Assembly (NCBI GenBank): GCA_022340305.1
Contig: JAJDOF010000007.1
Location: forward strand, 1 to 57,350
Source: Gammaproteobacteria bacterium
GTDB lineage: Bacteria > Pseudomonadota > Gammaproteobacteria > GCA-001735895
Direction of reading: 5' to 3'
DNA: 57,350 bases
The notes below the pieces were generated by a model. It was not told where the DNA came from, did no database searches, and worked only from the letters and a program-made list of their open reading frames with translations. Each line of letters starts with the position of its first letter. The first letter of the stretch is position 1. Shown here one piece after another: positions 8,747 through 17,973 of this stretch. A program made the position numbers and the translations under genes.

Positions 8747-8908
8747 AATCGGACTCAAAACTCGTATGTCGAGCGATGTAGTCGCACTTATCGCGACGAA
8801 ATACTAAGCAGGTGCGTCTCTAAAACACCAGCTGAAGTAGGACAGATAACCAAAAACTGGGCCCGAGAATACAACGAAGAAGGCCCTCAAATGGTCTGGA
8901 GTATCTAA
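8747..8908 (+). pseudogene. IS3-family transposase C-terminal remnant
   Basis: About 53 codons read RTQNSYVERCSRTYRDEILS, then a short helix and NWAREYNEEGPQ. This is the end of the integrase core of IS3-group transposases, where the canonical form is QNSYVERFNRTYRDEVL followed by YNEERPH. The rest of the protein upstream is missing and the C-terminus breaks off early, so it is a dead fragment. Confidence 0.8.
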
Positions 8909-8930
8909 TTATACGTGTAGCAAATCATGG

Positions 8931-9093
8931 GAGTTTACAATTCATGGTGCTGGCAACAGTTCAAAAGCCCCTTCAACAGGGGCTTTCTCTTTGCCAGCTG
9001 TTTTTCTCCACGCTACCTGGAATTTGAAAGACTACCTTTGGAAATACCCGTTCGAGAACGTTTGCATGTAAAACCAGTGACGAGTGTGTGTCC
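8931..9093 (+). repeat. Repeat copy B of the tRNA-Thr-like 3' end and flank
   Basis: Here the tRNA part is more decayed (TTCATGGTGCTGGCAACA, 8941-8957). The downstream part is well kept: a perfect hairpin AAGCCCCT-TCAAC-AGGGGCTT followed by TTTGCCAGCTGTTTT and a tail ending CGAGTGTGTGTCC. It is a direct repeat of 5426-5605 in the same orientation, bracketing about 3.3 kb with the FHA, ParA and IS3-remnant genes. Confidence 0.65.
8965..8990 (+). terminator. Rho-independent terminator-like hairpin in repeat copy B
   Basis: An eight-base perfect stem (8965-8972 with 8978-8985) with a five-base loop is followed by TTCTCTTT. It would be the natural terminator of the ancestral tRNA gene from which the repeat derives. 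Positions 9094-9437 downstream hold no gene I can support. Confidence 0.6.
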
Positions 9094-9437
9094 CGTATAT
9101 TCCACCGTATATTCCTTTCTGGTGCTTGATGCCTGTTGGCGCTGATTGCTCAAGTCGCGGGGTATCCTGTCACGCCGATGCCGAGAGATCGGATCGTGAA
9201 GCTGGTGGAGGCGATACCGGTCAGTAAACCCTTTATTAACATGGCTCGCGATCATCCATACAATGTCCCGGTTATCGATAACACCGGGATCTGGTACTCG
9301 TCTTCGAGACCTCAAAGCCTGCGGGAAAAGCGTAAACCCCGTCGATTCGACGGCAACTAAATCTTGATCCAGATCAAGAACGGCGATTTGATACGCCCTA
9401 AACTGCCCTAAATCATAACAATCAGGGGCAGGTAAAA

Positions 9438-10403
9438 ATGAAAAAGCTATCAATTATTTCTAGCGTGCTGATCTTGCTCGCATCGACGATTGCGTTTCCG
9501 GTGGTTTCCGGGGCGAAAGAACGCGTGGTGTTCAGCGGTGGTCCCGCTGGCGGAACCTTTCAGGTGGTCGCCAACGCGATGCAGGTATTCAAGCCGATGA
9601 AAGCGTCCAAGGATTTCAGAGTCCGCGCCCAGTCGTCGGCCGGATCGGTCGAAAACCTGCGCAAAGTGAACTCGGGCAAGGCGCAGATGGGTGTCGTTTA
9701 TTCAGGCCACGTTTATCTTGGTCGAAACGGCAAGATGAAGAATGATCCCAACAAGTACGAGGACGTCATGGCGGTGGCCTGGCTTTACGGCGCCCCCGCG
9801 CAGCTGATCGTCCGCCAGGGTTCGGGTATCAAAAGCACGAAGGATCTGGTCGGCAAGAAAGTCGGCGTCGGCAACGCCGGCTCCGGTGCGTTTGCCAACT
9901 GTGAACTGTTTTTTACCCATATGGGTATCTGGGACAAGATCGAACGCAACGCGATGGGCTATAACGATGCGGCACAGGCCTTCGGCAACAATCAGCTCGA
10001 CGCTTTCTGGCTGTTTACCGCCTTCCCGAGTGGCGCGGTCATCATGGCGGCGCAGACCAACGACATCGAGATGGTAAACCTGGGGCAGGATGCCGAAAGC
10101 AGCGGTTTCTTTGACCAGTACCCCTATTTTTCCAGGATCAAGGTGCCGGCCGGCACCTATCGCGGTGTCGATTACGAAAGCCCGTCGTTCCAGGATTCCG
10201 CGCTGTGGGTCGCCAACTCGAAGGTTACCGATAACACCGTTTACCAGATGCTGTCGATGATTTACACCGACGAAGGCCTGGCGCACATGAAAGAGCAGAA
10301 GAAAACTTTCAAGAATATGAGCCTGGAGACCGGCGCGCAGGGTGTGGTTACCCCCTGGCATCCGGGCGCGGTCAAATTCTGGAAAGAAAAGGGCATGATG
10401 TAA
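9438..10403 (+). CDS. TRAP transporter solute-binding protein, TAXI family
   Basis: The 321-residue periplasmic protein has a signal peptide (residues 1-26, ending VVSGAKE). The mature part begins VVFSGGPAGGTFQVVANAM, the typical TAXI opening, with AGSVENLRKVNSGKAQMGVV further in. Family members bind small carboxylates or amino acids such as glutamate and hand them to a DctQM membrane unit using an ion gradient. The length fits the family. The fused permease lies about 110 bases downstream on the same strand, so the two form one transporter; the substrate cannot be deduced. GGGGCAGG upstream of the ATG may serve as ribosome-binding site. Confidence 0.93.
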   Translation: MKKLSIISSVLILLASTIAFPVVSGAKERVVFSGGPAGGTFQVVANAMQVFKPMKASKDFRVRAQSSAGSVENLRKVNSGKAQMGVVYSGHVYLGRNGKMKNDPNKYEDVMAVAWLYGAPAQLIVRQGSGIKSTKDLVGKKVGVGNAGSGAFANCELFFTHMGIWDKIERNAMGYNDAAQAFGNNQLDAFWLFTAFPSGAVIMAAQTNDIEMVNLGQDAESSGFFDQYPYFSRIKVPAGTYRGVDYESPSFQDSALWVANSKVTDNTVYQMLSMIYTDEGLAHMKEQKKTFKNMSLETGAQGVVTPWHPGAVKFWKEKGMM

Positions 10404-10511
10404 TTCGAAAAGACGAGGGCAGTGTGCTGCTGCCCTTGCGCGTCGAATCGCTCGATCCCGATATCGCCTGAGCGCGACATCGACTATAACAATTAACCTG
10501 GAGGGGTAGTC

Positions 10512-12260
10512 GTGCGGGTAGAAGAAATGAACAAGTTCGAACAGATAATGTTCGACGTTATGGCCCTGGGTTTGGTGCTGTTTTACTCTTACTCGGCGGT
10601 CATCGCCCCGGCCGCCACCCAGTACCATCGCGGAATTTACGTCGTCGTAACCTATATGCTGGTGTTCCTGGTCTACCGCCTGAAAGGGCCGGTCGGGCGA
10701 GTCATCGACTATGTGCTGATAATCGTCTCCGTCGGGGCCCTGGGCTATTGGGTTCTGAATTTCGAAGTCATCAATTACCGGGCCGGGGCCGAGACCGATC
10801 TCGACAAGTGGATCGCCGTGGTTGGCGTGCTAATCGGTATCGAGGTAGCGCGCCGGGTAGTCGGAAGCGCCTTCGTCATTATCGGCACGATCATGCTGAT
10901 CTACGGTGTTTACGGGGAATACGCGCCCGAACTGATCGCGCATGCAGGGGACACCTTTCCCGATTTGTGCACCAGTATCTTTTATAAGAGCGACGGCGTT
11001 TTCGGCATCATGGCCAACGTGCTCGCCACCTATATCATCCTGTTCGTGTTTTTTGGGGCGTTCCTCGAAAAATGTGGGGCGCAGCGTTTTTTCATCGATT
11101 TTCCGCTGGCCGCGGTTGGCCACAAGATCGGTGGTCCGGGCAAGGTATCGGTCATCGCCAGTGGGCTTTTCGGTTCCATTTCAGGTAGTGCCATAGCCAA
11201 CACGGTATCCACCGGCGCGTTCACTATTCCGATGATGAAAAAGGCGGGGTTCCAGCCACACGTGGCCGGCGGCATCGAACCGGCCGCTTCTATCGGTGGC
11301 ATGTTTATGCCACCGATCATGGGCGCGGGCGGTTTCATCATGGCTGAAATGACCGGCCTGCCTTATTCGCAGATCATGCTGGTGGCGATTTTTCCGGCGC
11401 TGATGTACTTCTTCAGTGTATTCATGATGGTTCATTACTACGCCAAGAAACACAATATCGTCGGCGAGAAAAGCGAACTGAGGGCCATGGATATCCTGAA
11501 AAGCGAATGGTTTTACATCCTGCCGCTTGTCGCCATCACGATACTGATGCTGATGGGTTATTCGCCTGGATTTTCCGCAATCATCGGCATGGGGACCTGT
11601 ATTGCTGTTAGCTGGGTGCGCAAAGACACGCGTATCGATCTCAGGGGCTTTGTCAGCGCCTCGCGCGCAGGCGCCGAGTCCAGTCTCAAGATCGGCGCCA
11701 CGGTCGGCGTCATCGGCATCATTATCGGCGTGCTGACCTACAGCGGGCTGATCCTGACGTTTGCCGATATCGTGATCGAACTTGCCGACGGTCGGCTTTA
11801 CCTCACCATTATTCTGATTGCGCTGGCCTCGTTGATCCTGGGTATGGGTGTCCCCGTCACCGCTGCCTACCTGATCACGGCGGTGGTCGCGGTACCGGCA
11901 TTGACGCACCTGGGCGTCAACGAGCTCGCGGCCCACATGATTGTTTACTGGCTATCACAGGATTCCAATATCACGCCGCCGGTCTGTATCGCGGCGTTTG
12001 CCGGCGCGACCATCGCCAAGGCCAACATGTGGGCGACTTCCTGGGTCGCTTTCAAGATGGCCAAGTTCCTGTACCTGGCGCCGTTCCTGTTTGGCTATGT
12101 TCCGGGGTTTTCGCTGGATGGTACCCCCACCGATATCGCGATTACCTTCGTGCTGATTTTTTTCGGCACCTGGGCCTACAGCTGGCTGCTCAGCGGCATC
12201 TGGATGAGCTGGTTCAGGAAAGACAAAGGCCCCCAGGCGATCAAATCCGAGCTCGACTGA
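10512..12260 (+). CDS. TRAP transporter fused permease, DctQM type (TAXI-associated)
   Basis: The 582-residue integral membrane protein joins a small DctQ-like part (about four segments, residues 10-115) to the large DctM part. The DctM part shows the conserved stretch FGSISGSAIANTVSTGAFTI (about residue 220) and GGFIMAEMTGLPY (about 275), and residues 430-520 carry GMGVPVTAAYLITAVVAVPAL. It forms the ion-coupled channel for the upstream TAXI binding protein. A GTG start at 10512 is preceded by GGAGGGG at good spacing; an ATG at 10527 is the alternative. It is at the short end for fused TAXI permeases. Confidence 0.92.
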   Translation: MRVEEMNKFEQIMFDVMALGLVLFYSYSAVIAPAATQYHRGIYVVVTYMLVFLVYRLKGPVGRVIDYVLIIVSVGALGYWVLNFEVINYRAGAETDLDKWIAVVGVLIGIEVARRVVGSAFVIIGTIMLIYGVYGEYAPELIAHAGDTFPDLCTSIFYKSDGVFGIMANVLATYIILFVFFGAFLEKCGAQRFFIDFPLAAVGHKIGGPGKVSVIASGLFGSISGSAIANTVSTGAFTIPMMKKAGFQPHVAGGIEPAASIGGMFMPPIMGAGGFIMAEMTGLPYSQIMLVAIFPALMYFFSVFMMVHYYAKKHNIVGEKSELRAMDILKSEWFYILPLVAITILMLMGYSPGFSAIIGMGTCIAVSWVRKDTRIDLRGFVSASRAGAESSLKIGATVGVIGIIIGVLTYSGLILTFADIVIELADGRLYLTIILIALASLILGMGVPVTAAYLITAVVAVPALTHLGVNELAAHMIVYWLSQDSNITPPVCIAAFAGATIAKANMWATSWVAFKMAKFLYLAPFLFGYVPGFSLDGTPTDIAITFVLIFFGTWAYSWLLSGIWMSWFRKDKGPQAIKSELD

Positions 12261-12331
12261 AGTCTGGCTGCGCAAAGCGCAGAAATAATCATTTCGACGG
12301 ACAGGTAAAGGGCGAAGCCGATCCCCGGCTC

Positions 12332-12664
12332 TCACCCGGAGCTTTTGCGTTGGCGCAACCAGAGTTCGTAAAACCAGTGACTGACCGGACTAATCAGCGG
12401 CCAGTCGAGCATGCGCCAGAGATAGCGAAACGGTGTGTGATGCCAGGCCCTGATATTGGCGCGCAACCCGGTTATCCATTCTCCATCGGCGGTCTTCAGG
12501 TGCAGCCTTGACAGCAGCAGCGCCTTGCTCGGTGCGGCTTCGGCTTTGTCAAGATCATGTATGTTCTTGACGACCAGTGCATCACCGGTAAATTTTGATA
12601 GCTTGCCGACTTCCGCCCGGCACAGGGGGCAGGCGCCATCGTAATAAAGTGTGTCCTTATCCAT
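12332..12664 (-). CDS. DCC-family (DUF393) thiol-disulfide oxidoreductase
   Basis: The 110-residue soluble protein begins TLYYDGACPLCRAEVGKL, the YDGxCxxC motif that names the DCC (DUF393) family, with the two cysteines near positions 12 and 15. Members have a thioredoxin-like fold and are thought to act on thiols; physiological partners are not known. The length is typical. It is convergent to the TRAP permease, with 71 bases between the stops, and has no operon partner. Confidence 0.88.
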   Translation of the reverse strand: MDKDTLYYDGACPLCRAEVGKLSKFTGDALVVKNIHDLDKAEAAPSKALLLSRLHLKTADGEWITGLRANIRAWHHTPFRYLWRMLDWPLISPVSHWFYELWLRQRKSSG

Positions 12665-12924
12665 ATTATGAATACGTGAGCTACCGGCGAAAAGATTACA
12701 GGAATCCGACTAATATGCGGCTGCTGGCGTTGTTCCATGGTGGCCCCGGGAATGCCATCAACCCGGAGCGCGCGGTGGGCGGGAAGTGTAAACGCTATGT
12801 CTGGCTCGGAGTAGCCATGGTTACAGCCAGTTTCGAAGAGCAAGCCCCGTGACTAGCGCGTGGCGATACCTGGGTTCCGCCTGTCAACATCACTATCGGC
12901 ATAATCCCTGTAGCTGAAAGATCC

Positions 12925-12952
12925 AAAAAAAGGCTGGCGCAAGCCAGCCTTA
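12925..12952 (-). terminator. Rho-independent terminator of the fasciclin gene
   Basis: On the reverse strand AAGGCTGGC, TTGC and GCCAGCCTT form a nine-base stem with a four-base loop, followed by a run of T. It sits 27 bases beyond the fasciclin stop codon at 12979. Confidence 0.85.
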
Positions 12953-12978
12953 AGTTGTAGAGCAGAGGGGTGTAGAAA

Positions 12979-13464
12979 TTAGTTGGGCAAAATCACCCGG
13001 TCGATGACATGGATGACACCATTGCTGGCCTCGATGTCGGCCGTCAGAACGGTAGCACCGTCTACCTTTACGCCGTTAGTGGCATCGATGCCTACATTGC
13101 TGCCTTGTACGGTCTTGACGTCCATAGCCTTGCCGGCAATATCACCTGACATTACTTTCCCCGGGATCACGTGGTAAGTGAGCACCGCGATCAACTGCTG
13201 TTTGTTCTCGGGCTTAAGCAGGTTTTCAATAGTTCCTGCGGGCAGAGCCGCGAAAGCTTCATCAGTCGGCGCGAATACTGTGAAGGGACCGTTGCCCTTG
13301 AGGGTATCGACCAGACCGGCGGCCTGGACGGCTGTAACCAGTGTCTCGAACTTGCCGGCGGTTACCGCGGTATCGACGATGTCCTTCTGCATCGCGTTCG
13401 CACCGAAAAATGTCAGCGGAAGCATAGCGACGATAGTAATCGTGAAACGTTTTAGTGCATTCAT
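12979..13464 (-). CDS. Secreted fasciclin (FAS1) domain protein
   Basis: The 161-residue protein has a signal peptide (residues 1-24, cleaved after GANA) and a single FAS1 domain. The domain shows the H1 motif [17 protein letters not shown] (about 60-76), YHVIPGKV (about 98-105) and the H2-like end [14 protein letters not shown] (about 147-160). FAS1 proteins are extracytoplasmic adhesion or matrix proteins; in bacteria single-domain forms are common and poorly defined. AGGT lies ahead of the ATG. It is a single gene with its own terminator. The upstream stretch 13465-13979 contains no gene. Confidence 0.92.
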   Translation of the reverse strand: MNALKRFTITIVAMLPLTFFGANAMQKDIVDTAVTAGKFETLVTAVQAAGLVDTLKGNGPFTVFAPTDEAFAALPAGTIENLLKPENKQQLIAVLTYHVIPGKVMSGDIAGKAMDVKTVQGSNVGIDATNGVKVDGATVLTADIEASNGVIHVIDRVILPN

Positions 13465-13979
13465 GTTTTAGACCTCCAAAGTCCTGGTTTAATGTTTGCC
13501 TCTATCTCTACGGAACAATCCCTGTGGTGGATCACAGGGATAAATTTGATCGAGGTTATTGCACTTGAGACTGCGTTTCATGATTACTGGCAAACCGCTA
13601 TAAATCTGCTCGTGTTGGCCTTGTGTACGGGGTATGGATCTGGCAAATTCCGGAGGTTAACACTTTGGTAGCTGCCTTCCAGAGGCCGAAAATATTCAGG
13701 GTCTGAGACTCGCCAGCGACGCAACAGGACTGGTCGCAGGACAGGATTTAATCATCTGGAGTTCGAGCAGGAACCGCCTGTTGCTGGAAAATATGGGTCA
13801 AAGAACAATTGTTTCTTAATATCAGGTGAAAATGCCCTCTAACCCATATTCTTCTCGGTTGTCTCGGTCTTTCTTCGACGTTCGCCCATTTTCGATTGAA
13901 CCGCCGGGTATAGATGCAGCGTATATTGCAGGTGCGCTGGTGGCTTTGTGGAGATTGCAAAAGTGGGAATAAGAAAAAA

Positions 13980-14423
13980 GTGGGAATAAGAATAAGAGTG
14001 TTACCGGTGTTATTGATGTTGACAGCGAGTAGCGGCTACGCCCTTGACGCGGCGCAGTTGATGCCCGAACTGACCTGGGAAAAAAGGGTTCTGCTGGTTT
14101 TCGCGGCGAACGAGCGGGGTATCGGTTTTCAGCGTCAGGAAGCTATTTTAGAGTTGATTGGCGGCGATCTGATTGAGCGCGATATGATCGTGATCCGTGC
14201 TTTTGCGGATAACCGTGTTTTTATCGACGGACAAAGCCGCGGGCTGTCGGCCGCAAGCTTTTACCGACGTTTCGCAGTCGATGGCAACGATTTCAGGGTG
14301 ATCCTGGTCGGCAAGGACGGTACTGTAAAACTCGACCGCGATAGCGCCGTTACCGGCAATGAGTTGTTCGCGCTAATCGATTCCATGCCGATGCGGCGCA
14401 GCGAGATGGTGCAGGATGATTGA
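13980..14423 (+). CDS. DUF4174 domain protein, probably exported
   Basis: The core reads LMPELTWEKRVLLVFAANER near residue 26 and ends with DFRVILVGKDGTVKLDRDS. This is the DUF4174 family, a thioredoxin-like fold without the active-site cysteines, usually periplasmic. The frame is open from 13914, but the best start is the GTG at 13980, which gives a normal signal peptide (VLPVLLMLTASSGYA) and 147 residues. Just here a 15-base unit, AAAAGTGGGAATAAG, is repeated in tandem (about 13960-13991), creating two possible GTG codons in different frames. Function unknown. Confidence 0.75.
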   Translation: MGIRIRVLPVLLMLTASSGYALDAAQLMPELTWEKRVLLVFAANERGIGFQRQEAILELIGGDLIERDMIVIRAFADNRVFIDGQSRGLSAASFYRRFAVDGNDFRVILVGKDGTVKLDRDSAVTGNELFALIDSMPMRRSEMVQDD

Positions 14424-14551
14424 GTGGACTCGCGAATTTGCGACTCGTATCATGCCCATGTACTTGAGAATAGCGTGCAAACCAGTCATGCGAGCGGGTC
14501 GCTGGCGGCACGCAGAGTCGTGACGAAAGATCCTTCCTTCGAGGGGATGCT

Positions 14552-15535
14552 ATGACCCGCATCGCGGTTATCGGCGCAGGGCTGTCCGGGTTGGTGTTCG
14601 CAAACACGCTCGGCGATGCGGCGCAGATCAGGTTGTTTGAAAAGTCGCGTGGTTATGGAGGTCGGATGGCGACCCGGCGGCACGAAGGCTTCCAGTTCGA
14701 CCATGGTGCGCAGTTTTTTACCGCGAGGTCAAAATCCTTTCAGTCGTTTCTCGAGCCCTGTCTTGAAGCGGGCGTCGTCACGCGCTGGGACGCGCGTTTC
14801 GTCGAGATTGACAGTGACGGGATAAGTGGTCGTCGTATCTGGAATGGCGAACATCCACATTACGTCGGCGTGCCCGGTATGAACGCGTTGGGCCGGGTGC
14901 TCGGTGAAAAGCTGGATATTGTGCTGGACACCCCTGTCGACAAGATTTGCGGGGAGGCCGGTGACTGGCGACTGCACGATTTGGAGGGGCGCGATCTCGG
15001 CCGTTTCGACTGGGTCGTGACCAGTGTTCCGGCGGGGCAGGTGGCGGCGTTGATGCCAGTGGAGTTCAGCCATCTCGGTGCCGTCGAGGGTTGCAGCATG
15101 CCAGGTTGTTATGCCCTGATGTTGGGTTTTTCAGAACCGCTGTCGCTCGAGTGGGACGCAGCGCTCGTCAGGAATGGGGCGATCAGCTGGATCAGCGTCG
15201 ACAACAGCAAACCGGGACGCGTCGATGGCACGAGCCTGTTGGTCCAGTCCAGTAACCAATGGGCCGAAGCTAACATGAATCGTACAGATCGATACGTCGT
15301 CTCGCAGCTGATGGTGGAAACCAGTCGGGTGACTGGCCAGGATTTCAGCCGGGCTGAACACATCGCTCTGCATCGATGGCGTTATGCCAATCCCGGTCAG
15401 CGCCGGGGAGCGCGCTCACTCATCGATAGCCGGCAGCGACTGGCCGCCATTGGTGACTGGTGTATTCGTGGGCGGGTCGAATCGGCATTCCAGAGCGGGG
15501 TGGATGCCGCGCGCCGAATGCGCAGTCTAGTGTGA
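14552..15535 (+). CDS. Renalase-like FAD-dependent amine oxidase/NAD(P)-binding protein
   Basis: The 327-residue protein starts with a Rossmann dinucleotide-binding motif (RIAVIGAGLSGLVFANTL, residues 3-20). Next come FEKSRGYGGRMATRR (about 29-43) and FDHGAQFF (about 50-57), typical of the renalase/MAO-like flavoproteins of bacteria. Near the end, RWRYANP and IGDWCIRGRVESAFQSG form the usual FAD-closing motif. Bacterial renalases oxidise 2- or 6-dihydro-NAD(P) isomers; many homologues are untested. GAGGGG precedes the ATG. It is not clearly co-transcribed with its neighbours. Confidence 0.88.
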   Translation: MTRIAVIGAGLSGLVFANTLGDAAQIRLFEKSRGYGGRMATRRHEGFQFDHGAQFFTARSKSFQSFLEPCLEAGVVTRWDARFVEIDSDGISGRRIWNGEHPHYVGVPGMNALGRVLGEKLDIVLDTPVDKICGEAGDWRLHDLEGRDLGRFDWVVTSVPAGQVAALMPVEFSHLGAVEGCSMPGCYALMLGFSEPLSLEWDAALVRNGAISWISVDNSKPGRVDGTSLLVQSSNQWAEANMNRTDRYVVSQLMVETSRVTGQDFSRAEHIALHRWRYANPGQRRGARSLIDSRQRLAAIGDWCIRGRVESAFQSGVDAARRMRSLV

Positions 15536-15715
15536 TCGGTGATCGAGGACGAGCTGTTTTCAATGGGAAACCAGCTGGAGTCGGGGTAGACGTTTGCAGG
15601 AGCGCTGCGCTGTTAACCCTGGTGCGTGGCGACAGGCTCGCGAGGGTGCCGATGTACGCCAGCAGCCATCAATTCGTTTCTCCGCCAAGGTTGATCCAGG
15701 TTAATCCGCAGGCGC

Positions 15716-16300
15716 TCAAGTAGCGTAGTTGCTGGCAACGAACTCCCAGTTGAGCAACTTCCAGAATGCTGCGATGTAGTCAGGCCGCTTGTTCCGATAG
15801 TCGATATAGTAGGCGTGTTCCCACACATCGCAGGTCAGCAATGGCAGGTATTCCTGCGTCATCGGGTTATCGGCATCATCGGTGTTGACGATCTCGAGAC
15901 CGTCAGCCTTATTTTTGACCAACCATGTCCAGCCCGAACCGAAGTTGCCGACAGCTGCGGCGGTAAATTGATCCTTGAATGCTTCAAAGCTGCCAAAATC
16001 CCGATCTATAGCCTCGCCAAGCTTAAGCCCGGGCACGCCACCACCGTTCGGACTCAGGCAGTTCCAGTAAAAGGTATGGTTCCATACCTGTGCGGCATTG
16101 TTGAAGAGGCCGCCGGATGCGCCGCGGATGATTTCCTCGAGCGTCGCTGCTTCGAACCCGCTGCCCGGTATCATGCCGTTGAGTTTGTCGACGTAGGTTG
16201 CATGATGCTTCCCATAGTGGAACTCGAGGGTTTCCGCGCTGATATGGGGTTCCAGGGCATCAGCTGCATAGGGTAAGGCGGGGAGTTGGTGCTTGATCAT
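15716..16300 (-). CDS. sodB: Superoxide dismutase, Fe type
   Basis: The 194-residue cytoplasmic enzyme disproportionates superoxide. Metal ligands by alignment to the family are His28 (FHYGKHH), His75 (WNHTFYW), Asp158 and His162 (CDVWEHAYY). AAVGNFGSGWTWLV and LEFHYGKHHATYVDK are typical of iron-type enzymes. Length matches SodB (about 193). Reverse-strand GGAGAAATC precedes the ATG. It is monocistronic. Metal use (Fe versus cambialistic) is inferred from the motifs only. Confidence 0.95.
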   Translation of the reverse strand: MIKHQLPALPYAADALEPHISAETLEFHYGKHHATYVDKLNGMIPGSGFEAATLEEIIRGASGGLFNNAAQVWNHTFYWNCLSPNGGGVPGLKLGEAIDRDFGSFEAFKDQFTAAAVGNFGSGWTWLVKNKADGLEIVNTDDADNPMTQEYLPLLTCDVWEHAYYIDYRNKRPDYIAAFWKLLNWEFVASNYAT

Positions 16301-17001
16301 GATTTCTCCATTGCGTTAAATGAGGTCTAGTCACTAGTCTACGCTGGCACTGACCATTTGGATTAGAAATATGCCGATTTCTCGGTCGCTGTCCATTCAG
16401 GTTATCGAAAGTGACGCAAAATCAATTCGTCAGCGGTCGTTTCGTCAGTTTCTCACAAATCTCGACGCGGCGATTTTAACGAGGATTCACGATTCAGTTA
16501 ATATTTTTTCGGGCAGCCAGCTCAGGTTAAATCAAATCCTCGAGTTCCGGCCAGGGATTTCTGCCAGGTATTCGGGATCAGGTAGCACGCTTCTGCATGG
16601 TTACCCTATGGACTATACATTTTGCCTGGTCAGCACTGTGCGGGCTCTGCCAGCCGGCTGCTGGAAAGAGTCAAAGCTGCTGCCCTCTCAGAAGATGCCA
16701 GCGCTCTGCTGGCGAAGGCGAGGCCCGAGGCACTTCGATTGTTCGAATCCCGCGGCCTGGAGAAAAGCTGCACGGCGAAGATCATACCCACGACGATCTA
16801 CATCGGTTCCTGAAGCATTTGTGAGGTCGCCCCGCGCGTGGTCATTCGGGCCCGGCTGCGACCTGGGCAGCAGCGGCTGTCTCCGGCGTCATTGTAGGCG
16901 CACATTACTTCGGTTAGAATTTTCTAGACAAAATCTAGTCGAAATGCCTCGGCGGTTAAAAAATAACAGACAGATCGCTTTCTACGGAGATTCTTCCCAA
17001 T
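16301..17001. other. Intergenic stretch with weak coding-like segment
   Basis: About 700 bases separate sodB and the MerR-type gene. One frame between about 16660 and 16812 reads as plausible helix (LLERVKAAALSEDASALLAK), but it lacks a good start and runs into unrelated sequence. The two TCTAG-containing repeats at about 16922-16938 precede the regulator and might be an operator. I support no gene here. Confidence 0.3.
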
Positions 17002-17973
17002 ATGACTGATCCACGAAATTCCTCGAAAGAAGAAGCAAAATACCGGATCGGAGCCGTTTGTCGCCTTACCGGCCTGTCACAGCACGTGCTGCGGGTCTGG
17101 GAAAAGCGTTACCAGGTCGTTACGCCCGCACGCAGTGAGAGCCAGCGCCGCCTTTACCGGGAAAGCGATATTAATCGGTTAACGCTGTTGAAATCGTTGG
17201 TCGATCGTGGCCAGGCCATAGGCTCGATTGCCGATCTCGATACTGCAGAACTGCAGTCCCGGTTGCAGCAGTCGGGGGCCACGCCGCTAGCGCCCGGGAA
17301 CAGGGTGAAACCGAGCCTGGCACTTTTCGGTGAGTCATTCGCAGCGCACGGGAAGGCCTGTGGTGCGAGCGAAATATTCACCCTCAGCGGACATTTCGAC
17401 GCAACTTCGGACTTCAACGCTAAAAAACCATCGGCACGCCCGGACGTGGCGGTAATCGAGTGGCCGAGCCTGCATCCGGATTCGGTGATCGAGGCAACCC
17501 GGCTGGCCAACCGTCTCAACGCAAGGCACCTGATCCTGGTTTATGACTTCGCGCCGCGCGCCGCGCTGCAACGTCTGCAAAGCGATCGCATCACGGCGTT
17601 ACGCGCTCCGCTCGACATCGCCGCACTCGAGGCGGTAGTTGCCTGGCGATTCGGCTTTGTTCCATCCGATGAAGAGCTACCTTTAAACATCGGCGGTGTA
17701 GTACCCGCGCGCGAATTTAGCGATCGTCAGCTCGCCTACCTGGCGACCCAGAGCCCGGCCATTGCCTGCGAATGCCCGATGCACCTGGCGCAGTTGATTA
17801 CCGGTCTGGTCCGCTTCGAAATGTACAGTGCAGAATGCGAGAGTCGTAACAACGAGGATGCGGCGCTGCATGGCTACCTGCACAATACGGCCTCGCGTGC
17901 ACGGCACATGATGGAACGTGCCCTGGCTCGCGTGGTCGAGCTGGAAAACCTCTCGCCACTGCCGGACTCCTGA
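17002..17973 (+). CDS. MerR-family transcriptional regulator with degenerate sensor domain
   Basis: Residues 15-80 form a MerR winged-helix DNA-binding domain (YRIGAVCRLTGLSQHVLRVW, then RRLYRESDINRL). The remaining 240 residues resemble the layout of CarH/LitR-type cobalamin-binding photosensors in size. However, the expected cobalamin motif E/DxHxxG is absent, and the second half has only a generic alpha/beta pattern (PDVAVIEWPSLHPDSVI, then RHLILVYDF). It therefore probably binds another ligand or none. It would bind a spaced operator and twist or repress a promoter; the target is unknown. Start: GGAGATTCTTCCCAAT precedes the ATG. Confidence 0.8.
   Translation: MTDPRNSSKEEAKYRIGAVCRLTGLSQHVLRVWEKRYQVVTPARSESQRRLYRESDINRLTLLKSLVDRGQAIGSIADLDTAELQSRLQQSGATPLAPGNRVKPSLALFGESFAAHGKACGASEIFTLSGHFDATSDFNAKKPSARPDVAVIEWPSLHPDSVIEATRLANRLNARHLILVYDFAPRAALQRLQSDRITALRAPLDIAALEAVVAWRFGFVPSDEELPLNIGGVVPAREFSDRQLAYLATQSPAIACECPMHLAQLITGLVRFEMYSAECESRNNEDAALHGYLHNTASRARHMMERALARVVELENLSPLPDS

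Noticed and set aside
9136..9360. 74-codon plus-strand frame before the TAXI gene
   Set aside because: No start signal or recognisable family; opposite-strand frames are equally long, as expected by chance.
9702..10628. 308-codon reverse-strand open frame opposite the TAXI binding protein
   Set aside because: It is a shadow of the well-supported plus-strand gene; its composition is rich in His, Arg and Asp without any domain pattern.
11181..11936. 251-codon reverse-strand frame opposite the TRAP permease
   Set aside because: Low-complexity, highly polar shadow of a membrane-protein gene.
16371..17009. 212-codon frame ahead of the MerR gene
   Set aside because: Composition is random and it ends inside the MerR start region; only a small central part in another frame looks protein-like.
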